From NCBI RefSeq assembly GCF_010548305.1, contig NZ_JAAGLV010000017.1, positions 124,001-188,000 of the forward strand: a DNA stretch of 64,000 bases, written 5' to 3'. This DNA is from Streptomyces sp. SID13031. Its GTDB lineage: Bacteria; Actinomycetota; Actinomycetes; Propionibacteriales; Kribbellaceae. Both the position numbers and the translations under genes were made by a program. This document shows positions 24,447-32,800 of this stretch, piece after piece. Position 1 is the first letter of the stretch, and the number at the start of each line of letters is the position of its first letter. The notes under the pieces were generated by a model. That model was not told the origin of the DNA. It saw only the letters and a program-made list of their open reading frames with translations, and did no database searches.

Positions 24447-24840
24447 GCGTCGCTGCCGAAGGTGACGCGCCGGCCACCTCCTCGCGCCACCAGCCGAGGA
24501 TCGTCGGGTGCAAAGGGATCCTGGTGTTGATCTCCAGTGCGCGTTCACCGTCGGCCAGTGATCGCAACGCCTGGCGTAGCTCGTCTTCGAAGCCCTGGGG
24601 ATCGAAGGGTGGGGCGTCGTCGGGCCAGGCCGTCGAGCAGGCAGTGCAGCGAACCGATCAGTCGATCGAAGGTGCCTTGGGCAAGTAGTTCGGCGAGCTC
24701 CGGTTCGTTGGAGGTGAGGCTGGCCGATCTCCAGGCCGGTGAGGATTCTGAGCTGCGGGTACTTCGCTCGGCACTGAGCTATCGATTTCAGGTAGCCGGG
24801 GACGTCGAGCATCGCGGCGTGGAGAGTGCCGTCGCCTGGG
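24335..24840 (-). pseudogene. PHP-domain phosphatase (histidinol-phosphatase-like) remnant
   Basis: Read on the minus strand, pieces of a PHP metallophosphatase occur in three frames: LDVPGYLKSIAQCRAKYPQL then RILTGLEIGQPH near 24700-24800; FDRLIGSLHCLLDG near 24640; LADGERALEINTR and PLHPTILGWWREE near 24500-24560; and GGRRVTFGSDAHLPEALATG near 24450, ending NGFRP ... PWLISS and a stop at 24335. At least three frameshifts separate them, and the N-terminal metal-binding HxH half is gone. The 3' part overlaps the convergent MFS gene by about 110 nt. Intact relatives are about 260-280 residues. Confidence 0.82.
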
Positions 24841-24845
24841 TCGGC

Positions 24846-25253
24846 TCAGTCGAGGAGTTTGGTGAGGAGGGTGGCGAGTCGCTTCTGGTCGGTGGCGGCG
24901 AGCTTTGTGGTGAGGGGAGTGAGGAGGTCGGCGATCTCGGCTGTGAGGGTTGCCGTGAGGCGTTGGCCGGCCGGGGTGAGGCTGACGTGGACGGCTCGGG
25001 CGTCGTCGGTGCTCGCAGTACGGCGTACCAGGTCTCGTTTGACGGCTCGGTCGATCAGGCCGCTCACCGACGACCGGTCGAGGCCGAGGTGCGCGGCCAG
25101 CTCGGCCATCTTCGGCTCGCGGTCGCGCAGGATCGCCAGCACCCGCAGTTGGGTGAGTGACAGGTCGTGCGCGGCCGCCGCCTGGCTCAGCACGGCCATC
25201 ACCGTGAACGACGTCTGTACCAGGCTGTCCACTGCGTCGCCTTCTGCGCTCAT
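24846..25253 (-). CDS. MarR family transcriptional regulator
   Basis: 135 residues from the ATG at 25253. MarR fold: LTQLRVLAILRDREPKMAEL, AAHLGLDRSSVSGLIDRAV (recognition helix) and the wing TASTDDARAVHVSLTPAGQR. Divergent from a quinone oxidoreductase with a 13-bp-arm palindrome between them, the textbook layout of a MarR repressor of a stress-inducible reductase. A perfect 7-bp-arm palindrome (25254-25268) directly abuts its start codon and would block translation or further elongation. Redox-active quinones are the likely inducers; inference from context. Confidence 0.9.
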   Translation of the reverse strand: MSAEGDAVDSLVQTSFTVMAVLSQAAAAHDLSLTQLRVLAILRDREPKMAELAAHLGLDRSSVSGLIDRAVKRDLVRRTASTDDARAVHVSLTPAGQRLTATLTAEIADLLTPLTTKLAATDQKRLATLLTKLLD

Positions 25254-25268
25254 GCTAGGCAGCCTAGC
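25254..25268. promoter_or_regulatory. Palindrome at the marR start
   Basis: GCTAGGCAGCCTAGC is a perfect 7-bp inverted repeat around one base, immediately upstream of the marR ATG on the minus strand. Either a second operator half or an mRNA hairpin that sequesters the start. Confidence 0.45.
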
Positions 25269-25297
25269 TTGCAATGGTTTGTATTACCATCTAACTT
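25269..25297 (+). promoter_or_regulatory. Promoter of the quinone oxidoreductase gene
   Basis: TTGCAA (25269-25274), 17 nt, TAACTT (25292-25297). The spacer and -10 lie inside the MarR operator at 25277-25313. Confidence 0.6.
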
Positions 25298-25313
25298 AGG
25301 TGGTAATACAAAC
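25277..25313. promoter_or_regulatory. MarR operator, 13-bp perfect arms
   Basis: GTTTGTATTACCA, 11 nt, TGGTAATACAAAC: perfect inverted repeats in an AT-rich patch of otherwise high-GC DNA, centred between divergent marR and reductase genes and overlapping the reductase -10 box. Confidence 0.85.
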
Positions 25314-25332
25314 AATTATCTGGAGGCGCGTC

Positions 25333-26268
25333 ATGCGTGCAGCGGTCGTCACTTCTTTCGGTACTCCGCCGTCCTGCCAAGACTTCCCGACGCCGGTGCC
25401 GGGCTCACCCGAAGAGGTCGTCATCGATGTCGTCGCGGCAGGGTTGCATCCCCGGGTGCGCTCGCAGGCGACCGGCTCGCACTACACGAGCTCCGACGAA
25501 CTCCCGCTCGTCCCCGGCATCGACGGTGTTGGGCGGGCGCCGGACGGCACGCTGCGGTACTTCGTGCTGCCCGACACGACGCTGGGCGCGATGGCCGAGC
25601 AGACGCTGATCGACGTACGGCGAAGCGTGGTGCTCCCTGAGGGTGCCGACCCGGTGCTGATCGCGGCGGCGATGAATCCGGCGATGTCGTCGTGGGTTGC
25701 GTTGCGGCGGCGGATCAGCTTCCAGGCGGGGCAGAGCGTTCTGGTGCTTGGTGCGACAGGGAACGCTGGTCGCCTTGCGGTCCAGATCGCCAAGCGTCTC
25801 GGGGCCGGCCAGGTGATCGCGGCCGGTCGTCGCGCCGACCGGCTCGCGGCGTTGCAGGATGCCGACCTGACGGTTTCGCTGGCTTCTGGTGACCAGCTTG
25901 GTGAGGTGGCGGGCGACGTGGACGTCGTCATCGACTACATCTGGGGACAGCCCACCGCGGACGCGATGCGCGCCATCGTGACGAACCGTGCCGACAGCGA
26001 TCGGCCGCTGACCTGGATCGAGGTCGGGTCGATCGCGGGGCCGACGGCGGCGATTCCGTCGGCCGCCCTCCGCGCCGCCCGGCTGCAGATCGTCGGCAGC
26101 GGCCAAGGCTCCGTCCCGACCCGCGACATCCTGGCCGAGTTGCCTGCGCTGGCCGAAGTGATCACTTCCGGCGCCTTCCAGATCGACGCCCGCGCAGTGC
26201 CGCTGGCCGAGGTCCAAACAGCCTGGAAGGAAACCGACGCCGAGCACCGTGTGGTGATCACGCCCTGA
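25333..26268 (+). CDS. Zinc-less quinone oxidoreductase (MDR family)
   Basis: 311 residues, medium-chain dehydrogenase/reductase fold. An N-terminal GroES-like domain lacks the zinc-binding cysteines of alcohol dehydrogenases. The Rossmann domain begins VLVLGATGNAGRLAVQIAKR near residue 138, with AGRRAD as the NADPH-specific loop. The ATG at 25333 has GGAGG 7 nt upstream. Likely NADPH-dependent reduction of quinones or enones in the cytoplasm, induced through the divergent MarR protein. Confidence 0.9.
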   Translation: MRAAVVTSFGTPPSCQDFPTPVPGSPEEVVIDVVAAGLHPRVRSQATGSHYTSSDELPLVPGIDGVGRAPDGTLRYFVLPDTTLGAMAEQTLIDVRRSVVLPEGADPVLIAAAMNPAMSSWVALRRRISFQAGQSVLVLGATGNAGRLAVQIAKRLGAGQVIAAGRRADRLAALQDADLTVSLASGDQLGEVAGDVDVVIDYIWGQPTADAMRAIVTNRADSDRPLTWIEVGSIAGPTAAIPSAALRAARLQIVGSGQGSVPTRDILAELPALAEVITSGAFQIDARAVPLAEVQTAWKETDAEHRVVITP

Positions 26269-26270
26269 TC

Positions 26271-26374
26271 GTGTCCCGACCAACAGGACATAGTCGCCGA
26301 TCGGCCGGCTCGCCACGCTCACGGAGGTGGTTGGCGCACGCCGGATGAGGACTATGTCCTGTCGGTCGGGACAC
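26271..26374. repeat. 25-bp inverted repeat flanking 54 bp (MITE-like or double operator)
   Basis: The left arm 26271-26295 starts GTGTCCCGACC and the right arm 26350-26374 ends GGTCGGGACAC; 24 of 25 positions are complementary. Each arm also has internal symmetry (TGTCC ... GGACA). It begins 2 nt after the oxidoreductase stop and ends 24 nt before the kinase start. No target-site duplication is evident. The arms resemble IS terminal repeats, and no transposase lies between them. A strong long-range transcript hairpin would form. Confidence 0.7.
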
Positions 26375-26398
26375 GGTCGCCGGGTAGGTTGCTTGGTC

Positions 26399-27301
26399 GT
26401 GGCTGACATCGCTGTCGACGACGTGCTGATCCGGGAGCTATTGCGGGAACAGCATCCTGAGCTGGCCGGGTTGGAGCTCCGCGAGGTGGTCGGCGGCTGG
26501 GACAACCAGATGTGGCGGCTAGGGGATGAGCTCGCAGTCCGGATCCCTCGCACGCCAAGGGCGCCCGAGTTGCTGCGGATCGAGCTGGAGTGGTTGCCTT
26601 CGCTGGCTGAGCGGTTGCCGCTGCCGACTCCGGTTCCGCTGCGAGCCGGTGAGCCGTCGACGCTGTTCCCGAAACCGTGGCACGTCGTCCGCTGGGTCCC
26701 TGGAGAGCCGGCCGACCGCATCCCGATCAGCCACCCGGACTCGACGGTGACGCTCGCGGGCTTCCTCAAGGCTTTGCACGTCGAGGCGCCGGTCGACGCA
26801 CCGGTCAATCCCCAGCGGAGCGTCCCGCTGAAGGACCTGGTCGGCCACTTCGAGGACTGGTTCGGGTACACCGCAATGGGCTCCGGCGGTGGCGTCGGTG
26901 CTGAGGTGCGCCGGGTGTTGGAGGCGGCTTTCGCGGCTCCGGCGTGGGATGGCCCACCAGTGTGGTTGCACGCTGACCTTCACCCCGCCAACGTTCTTGT
27001 CGAGGATGGTGGGTTGTCGGGCGTGATCGACTTCGGTGACATGTGCGCCGGCGATCCGGCGACTGATCTCTCAGCGGCCTGGATCCTGCTGCCCGCGGGC
27101 GCGGCCGGGCAGTTCTTCGAAGCTTATGGCGGTGTGGACGACCCGATGCGCGAGCGTGCGCTCGGGTGGGCCGCGTACCGGGCGTTCGGGCTGATGGCGA
27201 TCGGCAAGGCCGGGGAGGAAGGCCGCCCCGGCGGAAAGAAGACCTGGGGCCCAGCCGGCCGGTCAGCCCTCGAACGCGTCCTCGCCCAGGCAGCTCACTG
27301 A
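26399..27301 (+). CDS. Aminoglycoside phosphotransferase (APH)-like kinase
   Basis: 300 residues. The kinase catalytic loop HADLHPANVLVEDG (about 193-206) and the DFG-equivalent IDFGDMCAGDPATDLSAAW (about 212-230) define the APH/choline-kinase superfamily; GGWDNQMWRLGDELAVRIPR near residue 32-50 is the nucleotide-binding strand pair with its lysine replaced by arginine, as in this subgroup. GTG start at 26399 with GGTAGG upstream. Such proteins phosphorylate aminoglycosides, macrolides or small metabolites; nothing in the context identifies the substrate. Its 3' end overlaps the convergent metallophosphoesterase by 7 nt. Confidence 0.85.
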   Translation: MADIAVDDVLIRELLREQHPELAGLELREVVGGWDNQMWRLGDELAVRIPRTPRAPELLRIELEWLPSLAERLPLPTPVPLRAGEPSTLFPKPWHVVRWVPGEPADRIPISHPDSTVTLAGFLKALHVEAPVDAPVNPQRSVPLKDLVGHFEDWFGYTAMGSGGGVGAEVRRVLEAAFAAPAWDGPPVWLHADLHPANVLVEDGGLSGVIDFGDMCAGDPATDLSAAWILLPAGAAGQFFEAYGGVDDPMRERALGWAAYRAFGLMAIGKAGEEGRPGGKKTWGPAGRSALERVLAQAAH

Positions 27302-29187
27302 CCCCCGACGATCGACTCTCGCCCGCCTGGCGGTGGCGCTTCTGGTGTGGGGTGGGAGGGAATCTTCTTGAATCTCTGGCCTGTGCGGGGGACCCCGAAG
27401 TGGTCGACCTGGTGTGGGTGCAGCGTCATCTCGCTGATGGGGGTCTTCGATGAGCGGGCAGGCGGTACCGAGTTGAGGCCGACTACCTCTACGGATACCA
27501 ACTCGTCTTCGAAGGTGAGCCGAAGCAGGCTTTTGAACTTCTCTGAGCGGGTCGAAGCGAAGGCCTCGGTCTCGTGGTAGCCGAAGAGGTCGCTGACCAG
27601 TAGGTAGATCGTGAACACCAGGGTGCCGAGGATGACGAACGGCAGATACACGGCCGGCCACAGCCACCACGGGCGACCGTCGAGGGTGGGCAACTCTCGA
27701 ACCAGCCACACGACCAGCGCGATGGCCAGAAGATGGACCGCGGCATGGGCGACGCCCGCGACGATGACCTTGATCCCGCGGGCCAGCGGCGAGCTGTCCC
27801 GCTGTCCGCGAATTCCGGTCAAGGCATAGATGCAGGTGATCACCGCGAGGACGACGCCGGCAATGATGGAAGGCAAGTGCACGATTCGATCACCTGCCGC
27901 TGTCCAGAACACGCAGGTCAGGAGTAGGCCGATGGCGGCCGGGAGCCCGGGACCGTTGTGCCACCCCATCTTCCAGATCTGCAGGCGCATCTTCTTCGAC
28001 TCGTCCACGCTGGGGTACTCGGTCAGCTTGCCGTACCGCGTCACGCGTCGGGAAACGTCTTGCTTCTGCCGCCCCCAGGGCACGGACAGCGATTTCTTCA
28101 GGTGGTGGGTGGGTGAGGTGAAGGCACCGCCGCCGCCGCACGTGACGAGGACGGGGCCAGGAATCCACTTCAGGGAATCGTCCTCGGCCGGCTGCTTCTC
28201 GGCGGGGACGTACAGCGCGTAGTGATGCTTGTCCCCGGTCAGGATCATCCGGAGCCGCTCGTCTTCCGGAAGCCCGAGATAGCGGCGGCGGAAGTTCACC
28301 ACGGTGGTCAGCGGAGTTTCCCGGTCGCCGTACTCCGGTGGACGCTCGCCCTCGGCCTCCAGCCAGCTCGGCGTGGAAGTACACAGCACGACACCGTCAC
28401 CAGGGTTCAGCTTGCCCTTGGCCGCGTCGAAGTAGGCCAGTTGTTCCGGGTCGATAGGGGCGTTGAGCTGGGAGTCCACGCCCCAGATCCACCACCTGGG
28501 ATGAACCCGGATGGCGAAGTAGCTGCGTGACTGAACCGTGGTCCAGTCGCCGGCCACCTCGCGTTGTACGGTCGTTTCAGCCGGCTCGTAGCCGCCGACC
28601 TTCGTCAAGCCGAGGTCGTCGACCTTGTCCTTCATCCGGGTCCACGACTCGCAGAACGTGCGACGAAACGCGGACAGCCCGTCGTACCAGTCGTGGTTAC
28701 CCGGGAGCGCGAGCACTGGGGGTCCATGGACGCGAGAAGCGGCACCAGGGGGCTTCGGGTAGCAGTAGCGAGCGGCCCGGAACACGGCAGTGAAGCGTCG
28801 CCGGTATGCCTCGGCGCTGGCCACCGGATAGACCTCGTCGCCACCCAGTACCAGCAGATCGGCCGGACCTGCGAACTTGGCTGGGTCCGAAGTAGACATG
28901 CCGCCGGCGAGGAGCCGGGCCACGGCGAAGGTCGCGTCGAATCCGTCGCCGGTGTCCGCCGTGAAGTCGACCCGGACCGGGTCGGTGTGCTCGAGGGGCG
29001 TCAGCGCGTAGATGCTTGCCGGTGCGCTGCCCATCACATCGCGCTTGTCGGCGAAGCGCGCGAACACGGTGGCCGTCGCCACCTCCTGCGCGGTTCGCAC
29101 CAACTGCTTGAGCGACAGCCACCGGACAGCGGGCTCGCCGAACCGCCCCTTGGACTCCCTGACTTCAGCTTCCACCCGAGGATCCAT
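27295..29187 (-). CDS. Membrane-anchored calcineurin-like metallophosphoesterase
   Basis: About 630 residues. The N-terminal two thirds contain a binuclear metallophosphatase core: VLGGDEVYPVAS, LALPGNHDWYDGLSAF (GNHD motif) and MILTGDKHHYALYVP (GDxHH motif). After residue 415 come about five transmembrane helices (AAIGLLLTCVFWTAAGD, IAGVVLAVITCIYAL, HLLAIALVVWLV and others) and a short cytoplasmic tail. No signal peptide, so the catalytic domain should face the cytoplasm. The ATG at 29187 is chosen over a start 33 nt upstream; neither has a strong ribosome site. Substrate unknown. Confidence 0.82.
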   Translation of the reverse strand: MDPRVEAEVRESKGRFGEPAVRWLSLKQLVRTAQEVATATVFARFADKRDVMGSAPASIYALTPLEHTDPVRVDFTADTGDGFDATFAVARLLAGGMSTSDPAKFAGPADLLVLGGDEVYPVASAEAYRRRFTAVFRAARYCYPKPPGAASRVHGPPVLALPGNHDWYDGLSAFRRTFCESWTRMKDKVDDLGLTKVGGYEPAETTVQREVAGDWTTVQSRSYFAIRVHPRWWIWGVDSQLNAPIDPEQLAYFDAAKGKLNPGDGVVLCTSTPSWLEAEGERPPEYGDRETPLTTVVNFRRRYLGLPEDERLRMILTGDKHHYALYVPAEKQPAEDDSLKWIPGPVLVTCGGGGAFTSPTHHLKKSLSVPWGRQKQDVSRRVTRYGKLTEYPSVDESKKMRLQIWKMGWHNGPGLPAAIGLLLTCVFWTAAGDRIVHLPSIIAGVVLAVITCIYALTGIRGQRDSSPLARGIKVIVAGVAHAAVHLLAIALVVWLVRELPTLDGRPWWLWPAVYLPFVILGTLVFTIYLLVSDLFGYHETEAFASTRSEKFKSLLRLTFEDELVSVEVVGLNSVPPARSSKTPISEMTLHPHQVDHFGVPRTGQRFKKIPSHPTPEAPPPGGRESIVGGQ

Positions 29188-29270
29188 GGACACAGCCCCC
29201 CATGCCGAGTATCCGGACACCAGCGACCCCCATGATGGCCCTCATGAGCCAGCTGGGATAGCCCGGACGC

Positions 29271-31286
29271 CTAAGCGTTCGTGAGGGTGGCGTGTTTGCC
29301 GGTGGTCAGGGAGTGGCCTCGGTCGATCATCTGTTCGGCCAGGCGGTCTACTGCGGTGGAGAAGGCGGGGGCGTTGTCGGGGTCCCAGTCTTCCAGGTGG
29401 TTGAGGATCCAGATTCGGTAGGCGCCGACGAAGCGCTGGAACATCTCCAGGCCGGTGGGGGTGAAGCGGTAGTGGCCGAGGGTTTCAGAGAGGTAGCCGT
29501 CGGCAACCAGTTGGGCGGCCAGCGGTTCGAAGACGCCCGGGGGAACCTTCAGGTCGCCGGAGATTTCCTGCAAGGTGGCTGATCCGCCTTCGGCGCCGCC
29601 GCGGAAGACTCGCATGATCATCCAGGATTGCGCGATCGAGAGTGGGATGCCGGACTCGGCCAGTACCTCGGGGCCGGGGTTGCGTTTGTGGTTCTGGACG
29701 ACGAGCGCGAACAGCTTCTGCAGTTCGTGTTCGGAGTCGAACGACGCCGGTGCCGCGAAGCTGTCGCCGACCCCGGAGTTGCCACCGGCGGCCACCCGAG
29801 CAGTGTCGCGCAGCGGGACCTCCTTCAGCAGCAGGGCGACAAGCAACCCGACGACGGCAACCGGTACTGCGGCCAGGAACACCACGTGCAGCGCATCGGC
29901 GTACGCCGCCGTGATCGGTTCGCGAGCTGCGTCGGGCAACGAGCGCACCCCCTCGACGGACGCCGCGAGCCGCGGATCGACGCCAGCAGGAATCGCGCCG
30001 GCCAGCTTCTCGGGCAGCGTCGAAGCGTAGAAGGAGCCGAAGACAGCAACACCGAAGGAGCTACCCATGGTGCGCAGGAAGCTCACCCCAGAGGTCGCGA
30101 CCCCGAGATCCGCATAGTCGACGGTGCTCTGGACGACGACCGTCGGTACAGGCATGCACAGCCCGATCCCGAGGCCGAGCACGACCATGAAGCCGGCGGT
30201 CGCCACGTACGACGTGTGGTTGGTCAGCAGCGACATCAGGTAAAGGCCGCCTGCGATCATCACCGTTCCGATGATCGGGAAGATCCGGTACCGCCCGGTC
30301 TTGCTGATGATCGTGCCGACCATGACGGAGGCGACCAGCAGTCCGACCACCAGCGGCAGCATTTGCAGCCCGGACTCCGTGGCGGACGCGCCGTGCACGT
30401 ACTGCAGGTACGTCGGCAGGAAGGTGACCCCGCCGAGCATCGCGAACCCGATGATGAAGCTCAGCAACGCGCAGACCGAGAACACCCCGGACTTGAACAA
30501 CCGCATCGGCAGCAGCGGTTCGGCGGCGCGGAGCTCGACCAGGATGAACAGGCCGAGCGCGATCAGCGAACCGATCGTCATCGCGATGATCGTCGGCGAG
30601 GTCCAGTCGTACTCGTTGCCGCCCCAGGTCGTGACGAGCGTCAACCCGGTCGCCGCGAGCCCGATCAGCAGGATGCCGAGATAGTCGATCGCCGGTTTCA
30701 CCGCGGCCTTCACCGACGGCAGCGTGAAGGCGGCGACCACCAGTACGACGATGCCGAGCGGGATGTTCACGTAGAACGCCCAGCGCCAGCTCAGCTGGTC
30801 GACGAACAGCCCGCCGAGCAGCGGCCCGGCGACGGTGGAGACGCCGAAGACCGAGCCGATGAAACCCTGGTACTTGCCGCGCTCGCTCAACGGAACGACG
30901 TCCGCGATCACCGCCGTCGCGGTCACCATCAGCCCACCGGCGCCGAGCCCCTGGAGTGCTCGCGACCCGACCAGCCACAGCATCGAGTCGGCCATCCCGC
31001 ACAGCGCGGAGCCGGCCAGGAACAGCACGACGCTGATCAGGAACATCCGTTTGCGCCCGAACAGGTCGCCGAACTTGCCGACCAGCGCCGTCATGATGGT
31101 CTCGGCGAGCAGGTACGCCGTCACCACCCAGGACAGGTGGTTGGCGCCGCCCAGATCGCTGACGATGGTCGGCAGCGCGGTCGCGACGATCGTCTGATCG
31201 AGGGCCGCGAGCAGCATTCCGAGCATGATCGCGACCACCACGGCGTTCTGGGTGGCCTTGCCGACGGGCCGTGCCTCGGTGTCCAT
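29271..31286 (-). CDS. DHA2 (EmrB/QacA) MFS transporter with C-terminal winged-helix domain
   Basis: 671 residues. Residues 1-500 form a 14-helix DHA2 drug:proton antiporter, with LDQTIVATALPTI in helix 1, GKFGDLFGRKRMFL (motif A) and VFGVSTVAGPLLGGLFVD (antiporter motif C) visible. Residues about 540-671 are soluble and contain a MarR/PadR-like winged helix (SWMIMRVFRGG, TLQEISGDLKVPPGVFEPLA, QLVADGYLSE, YRFTPTGLEMFQRF). The extension roughly doubles the cytoplasmic mass of a normal 500-residue DHA2 protein. It is divergent from hemW. Drug or metabolite export; the tail may sense the substrate or gate expression. Confidence 0.9.
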   Translation of the reverse strand: MDTEARPVGKATQNAVVVAIMLGMLLAALDQTIVATALPTIVSDLGGANHLSWVVTAYLLAETIMTALVGKFGDLFGRKRMFLISVVLFLAGSALCGMADSMLWLVGSRALQGLGAGGLMVTATAVIADVVPLSERGKYQGFIGSVFGVSTVAGPLLGGLFVDQLSWRWAFYVNIPLGIVVLVVAAFTLPSVKAAVKPAIDYLGILLIGLAATGLTLVTTWGGNEYDWTSPTIIAMTIGSLIALGLFILVELRAAEPLLPMRLFKSGVFSVCALLSFIIGFAMLGGVTFLPTYLQYVHGASATESGLQMLPLVVGLLVASVMVGTIISKTGRYRIFPIIGTVMIAGGLYLMSLLTNHTSYVATAGFMVVLGLGIGLCMPVPTVVVQSTVDYADLGVATSGVSFLRTMGSSFGVAVFGSFYASTLPEKLAGAIPAGVDPRLAASVEGVRSLPDAAREPITAAYADALHVVFLAAVPVAVVGLLVALLLKEVPLRDTARVAAGGNSGVGDSFAAPASFDSEHELQKLFALVVQNHKRNPGPEVLAESGIPLSIAQSWMIMRVFRGGAEGGSATLQEISGDLKVPPGVFEPLAAQLVADGYLSETLGHYRFTPTGLEMFQRFVGAYRIWILNHLEDWDPDNAPAFSTAVDRLAEQMIDRGHSLTTGKHATLTNA

Positions 31287-31373
31287 GAGCTGAATGTAGC
31301 GACTCCGCGACGGAGTGCTACCACAGAATCACCGCGATCCGGTCTCAGATTTCCCGGCCCGTACGATGGGCAG

Positions 31374-32585
31374 GTGCCATCGACACTGCCCGACGGGGAG
31401 GTTGCGCCCCGGGACGGGGCGCTGCCGGAGCCCGCCGTCCGCGAGGCGGCCAGCAGGCCTTTCGGGTTCTACCTGCACGTCCCGTTCTGCGCCGCGCGCT
31501 GCGGGTACTGCGATTTCAACACCTACACGGCCAAGGAGCTCGGCGGCGGCGGTTCGCAGGCCTCGTACGCCGAAACGGCCGTGGCCGAGGTCCGGCTGGC
31601 CCGCCAGGTGCTGGGCGAGCTCGACCGGCCGGTCGACACGGTGTTCTTCGGCGGCGGTACTCCGACCCTCCTGCCGGCTGCGGATCTGGGCCGGATGCTG
31701 GCGGCGGTACGGGATGAGTTCGGGCTGGCCCCGGGCGCCGAAGTGACGACGGAGGCGAATCCCGAGTCCGTCGATCCGGCGTACCTGGCCGCGATCCGCG
31801 AGGCGGGCTTCAATCGCGTCTCGTTCGGGATGCAGAGCGCGACCCCGCACGTGCTGCAGATCCTGGACCGCAAGCACACGCCCGGGCGGGCGCTCGAAGC
31901 GGTGCAGGAAGCGACCGCCGCCGGGTTCGAGCACGTCAATCTGGACCTGATCTACGGCACTCCCGGCGAATCGCTGGACGACTGGCGCACCTCGCTGGAG
32001 TCCGCGCTGTCGGCCGAGCCCGACCATGTCAGCGCCTACGCGTTGATCGTCGAGGACGGCACCCAACTCGCCCGCCGGGTGCGTCGCGGCGAGCTGCCGA
32101 TGCCGGACGACGACGACCTCGCCGACAAGTACGTGCTCGCCGACGAGTTGCTGACCAGCGCGGGCCTGGGCTGGTACGAGGTCTCCAACTGGGCCCGTAC
32201 TGCGGAAGCCCGCTGCCGCCACAACGAGCTCTACTGGCGCGGCGACACCTGGTGGGGGATCGGCCCCGGCGCCCACAGCCACGTCGGCGGAGTCCGCTGG
32301 TGGAACGTGAAGCACCCCAGCGCGTACGCCGAAAGGCTCGGCGCGGGCGACAGCCCGGCGTACGCTCGTGAGGTCCTGGATGCCGAGACGCGCCGGGTCG
32401 AGCGCGTGCTGCTCGAGATCCGGCTGGCGGCCGGCCTGCCGCTCGACGTCCTCGACGAAGCCGGGCAGAAAGCGGCGAAAGATGCGGTGGGCAACGATCT
32501 GCTGATCGAGCGGGACGGGCGGCTGATTCTCACGCCGCGTGGTCGGTTACTGGCCGACGCCGTCGTCCGTGACTTGTTGCCGTAA
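31374..32585 (+). CDS. hemW: HemW, radical SAM heme chaperone
   Basis: 403 residues from the GTG at 31374. The radical-SAM cluster motif CAARCGYC (C-x3-C-x2-C) at about 40-47 is followed by DFNTY, diagnostic of the HemW/HemN group. FFGGGTPTLL, TTEANPESV and VSFGMQSATPHVLQILDRKH are further family motifs. It lacks the extra N-terminal cysteine of true HemN, so a heme-trafficking role is favoured over coproporphyrinogen oxidation. In many actinobacteria hemW sits next to hrcA-dnaJ; here 16 kb of other genes lie between. Confidence 0.93.
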   Translation: MPSTLPDGEVAPRDGALPEPAVREAASRPFGFYLHVPFCAARCGYCDFNTYTAKELGGGGSQASYAETAVAEVRLARQVLGELDRPVDTVFFGGGTPTLLPAADLGRMLAAVRDEFGLAPGAEVTTEANPESVDPAYLAAIREAGFNRVSFGMQSATPHVLQILDRKHTPGRALEAVQEATAAGFEHVNLDLIYGTPGESLDDWRTSLESALSAEPDHVSAYALIVEDGTQLARRVRRGELPMPDDDDLADKYVLADELLTSAGLGWYEVSNWARTAEARCRHNELYWRGDTWWGIGPGAHSHVGGVRWWNVKHPSAYAERLGAGDSPAYAREVLDAETRRVERVLLEIRLAAGLPLDVLDEAGQKAAKDAVGNDLLIERDGRLILTPRGRLLADAVVRDLLP

Positions 32586-32758
32586 CTGCCGGATCACAGG
32601 AAAAGCCCAGGAAAAACAGCGATCCGTCACCGGCGTGGTTCGCTCCGTGACGAATTCCCCCGCTATGTACTGATGAAGTCGGGTTCGTGTCTCAGGGTGA
32701 CGATGTGGTCCTTGACACACTCGGTTGAAACGCTCGAAACTCAAACACTTTCACAATC

Positions 32759-32770
32759 GAGAGCGCTCTC
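32759..32770. promoter_or_regulatory. LacI/CebR-type operator
   Basis: GAGAGCGCTCTC, a perfect 12-bp palindrome 30 nt before the sugar-binding-protein start, resembles the GAGCGCTC core of CebR sites. A TTGACA at 32712 is a possible -35, but no good -10 follows. The LacI regulator encoded at 34212 is the obvious candidate. Confidence 0.75.
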
Positions 32771-32800
32771 AACCCGTCCTCTGTATCAGGGAGCATTCCC

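Noticed and set aside
26271..26374. Complete insertion sequence
   Set aside because: Only 54 bp lie between the arms; no transposase and no target duplication.
29628..31373. N-terminal extension of the hemW frame by about 580 codons
   Set aside because: It is the antisense of the DHA2 transporter; the real start is the GTG at 31374, where family similarity begins.
32586..32660. Rho-independent terminator after hemW (CGTCAC ... GTGACG)
   Set aside because: 6-bp stem with a 15-nt loop and no T tract; too weak to list.
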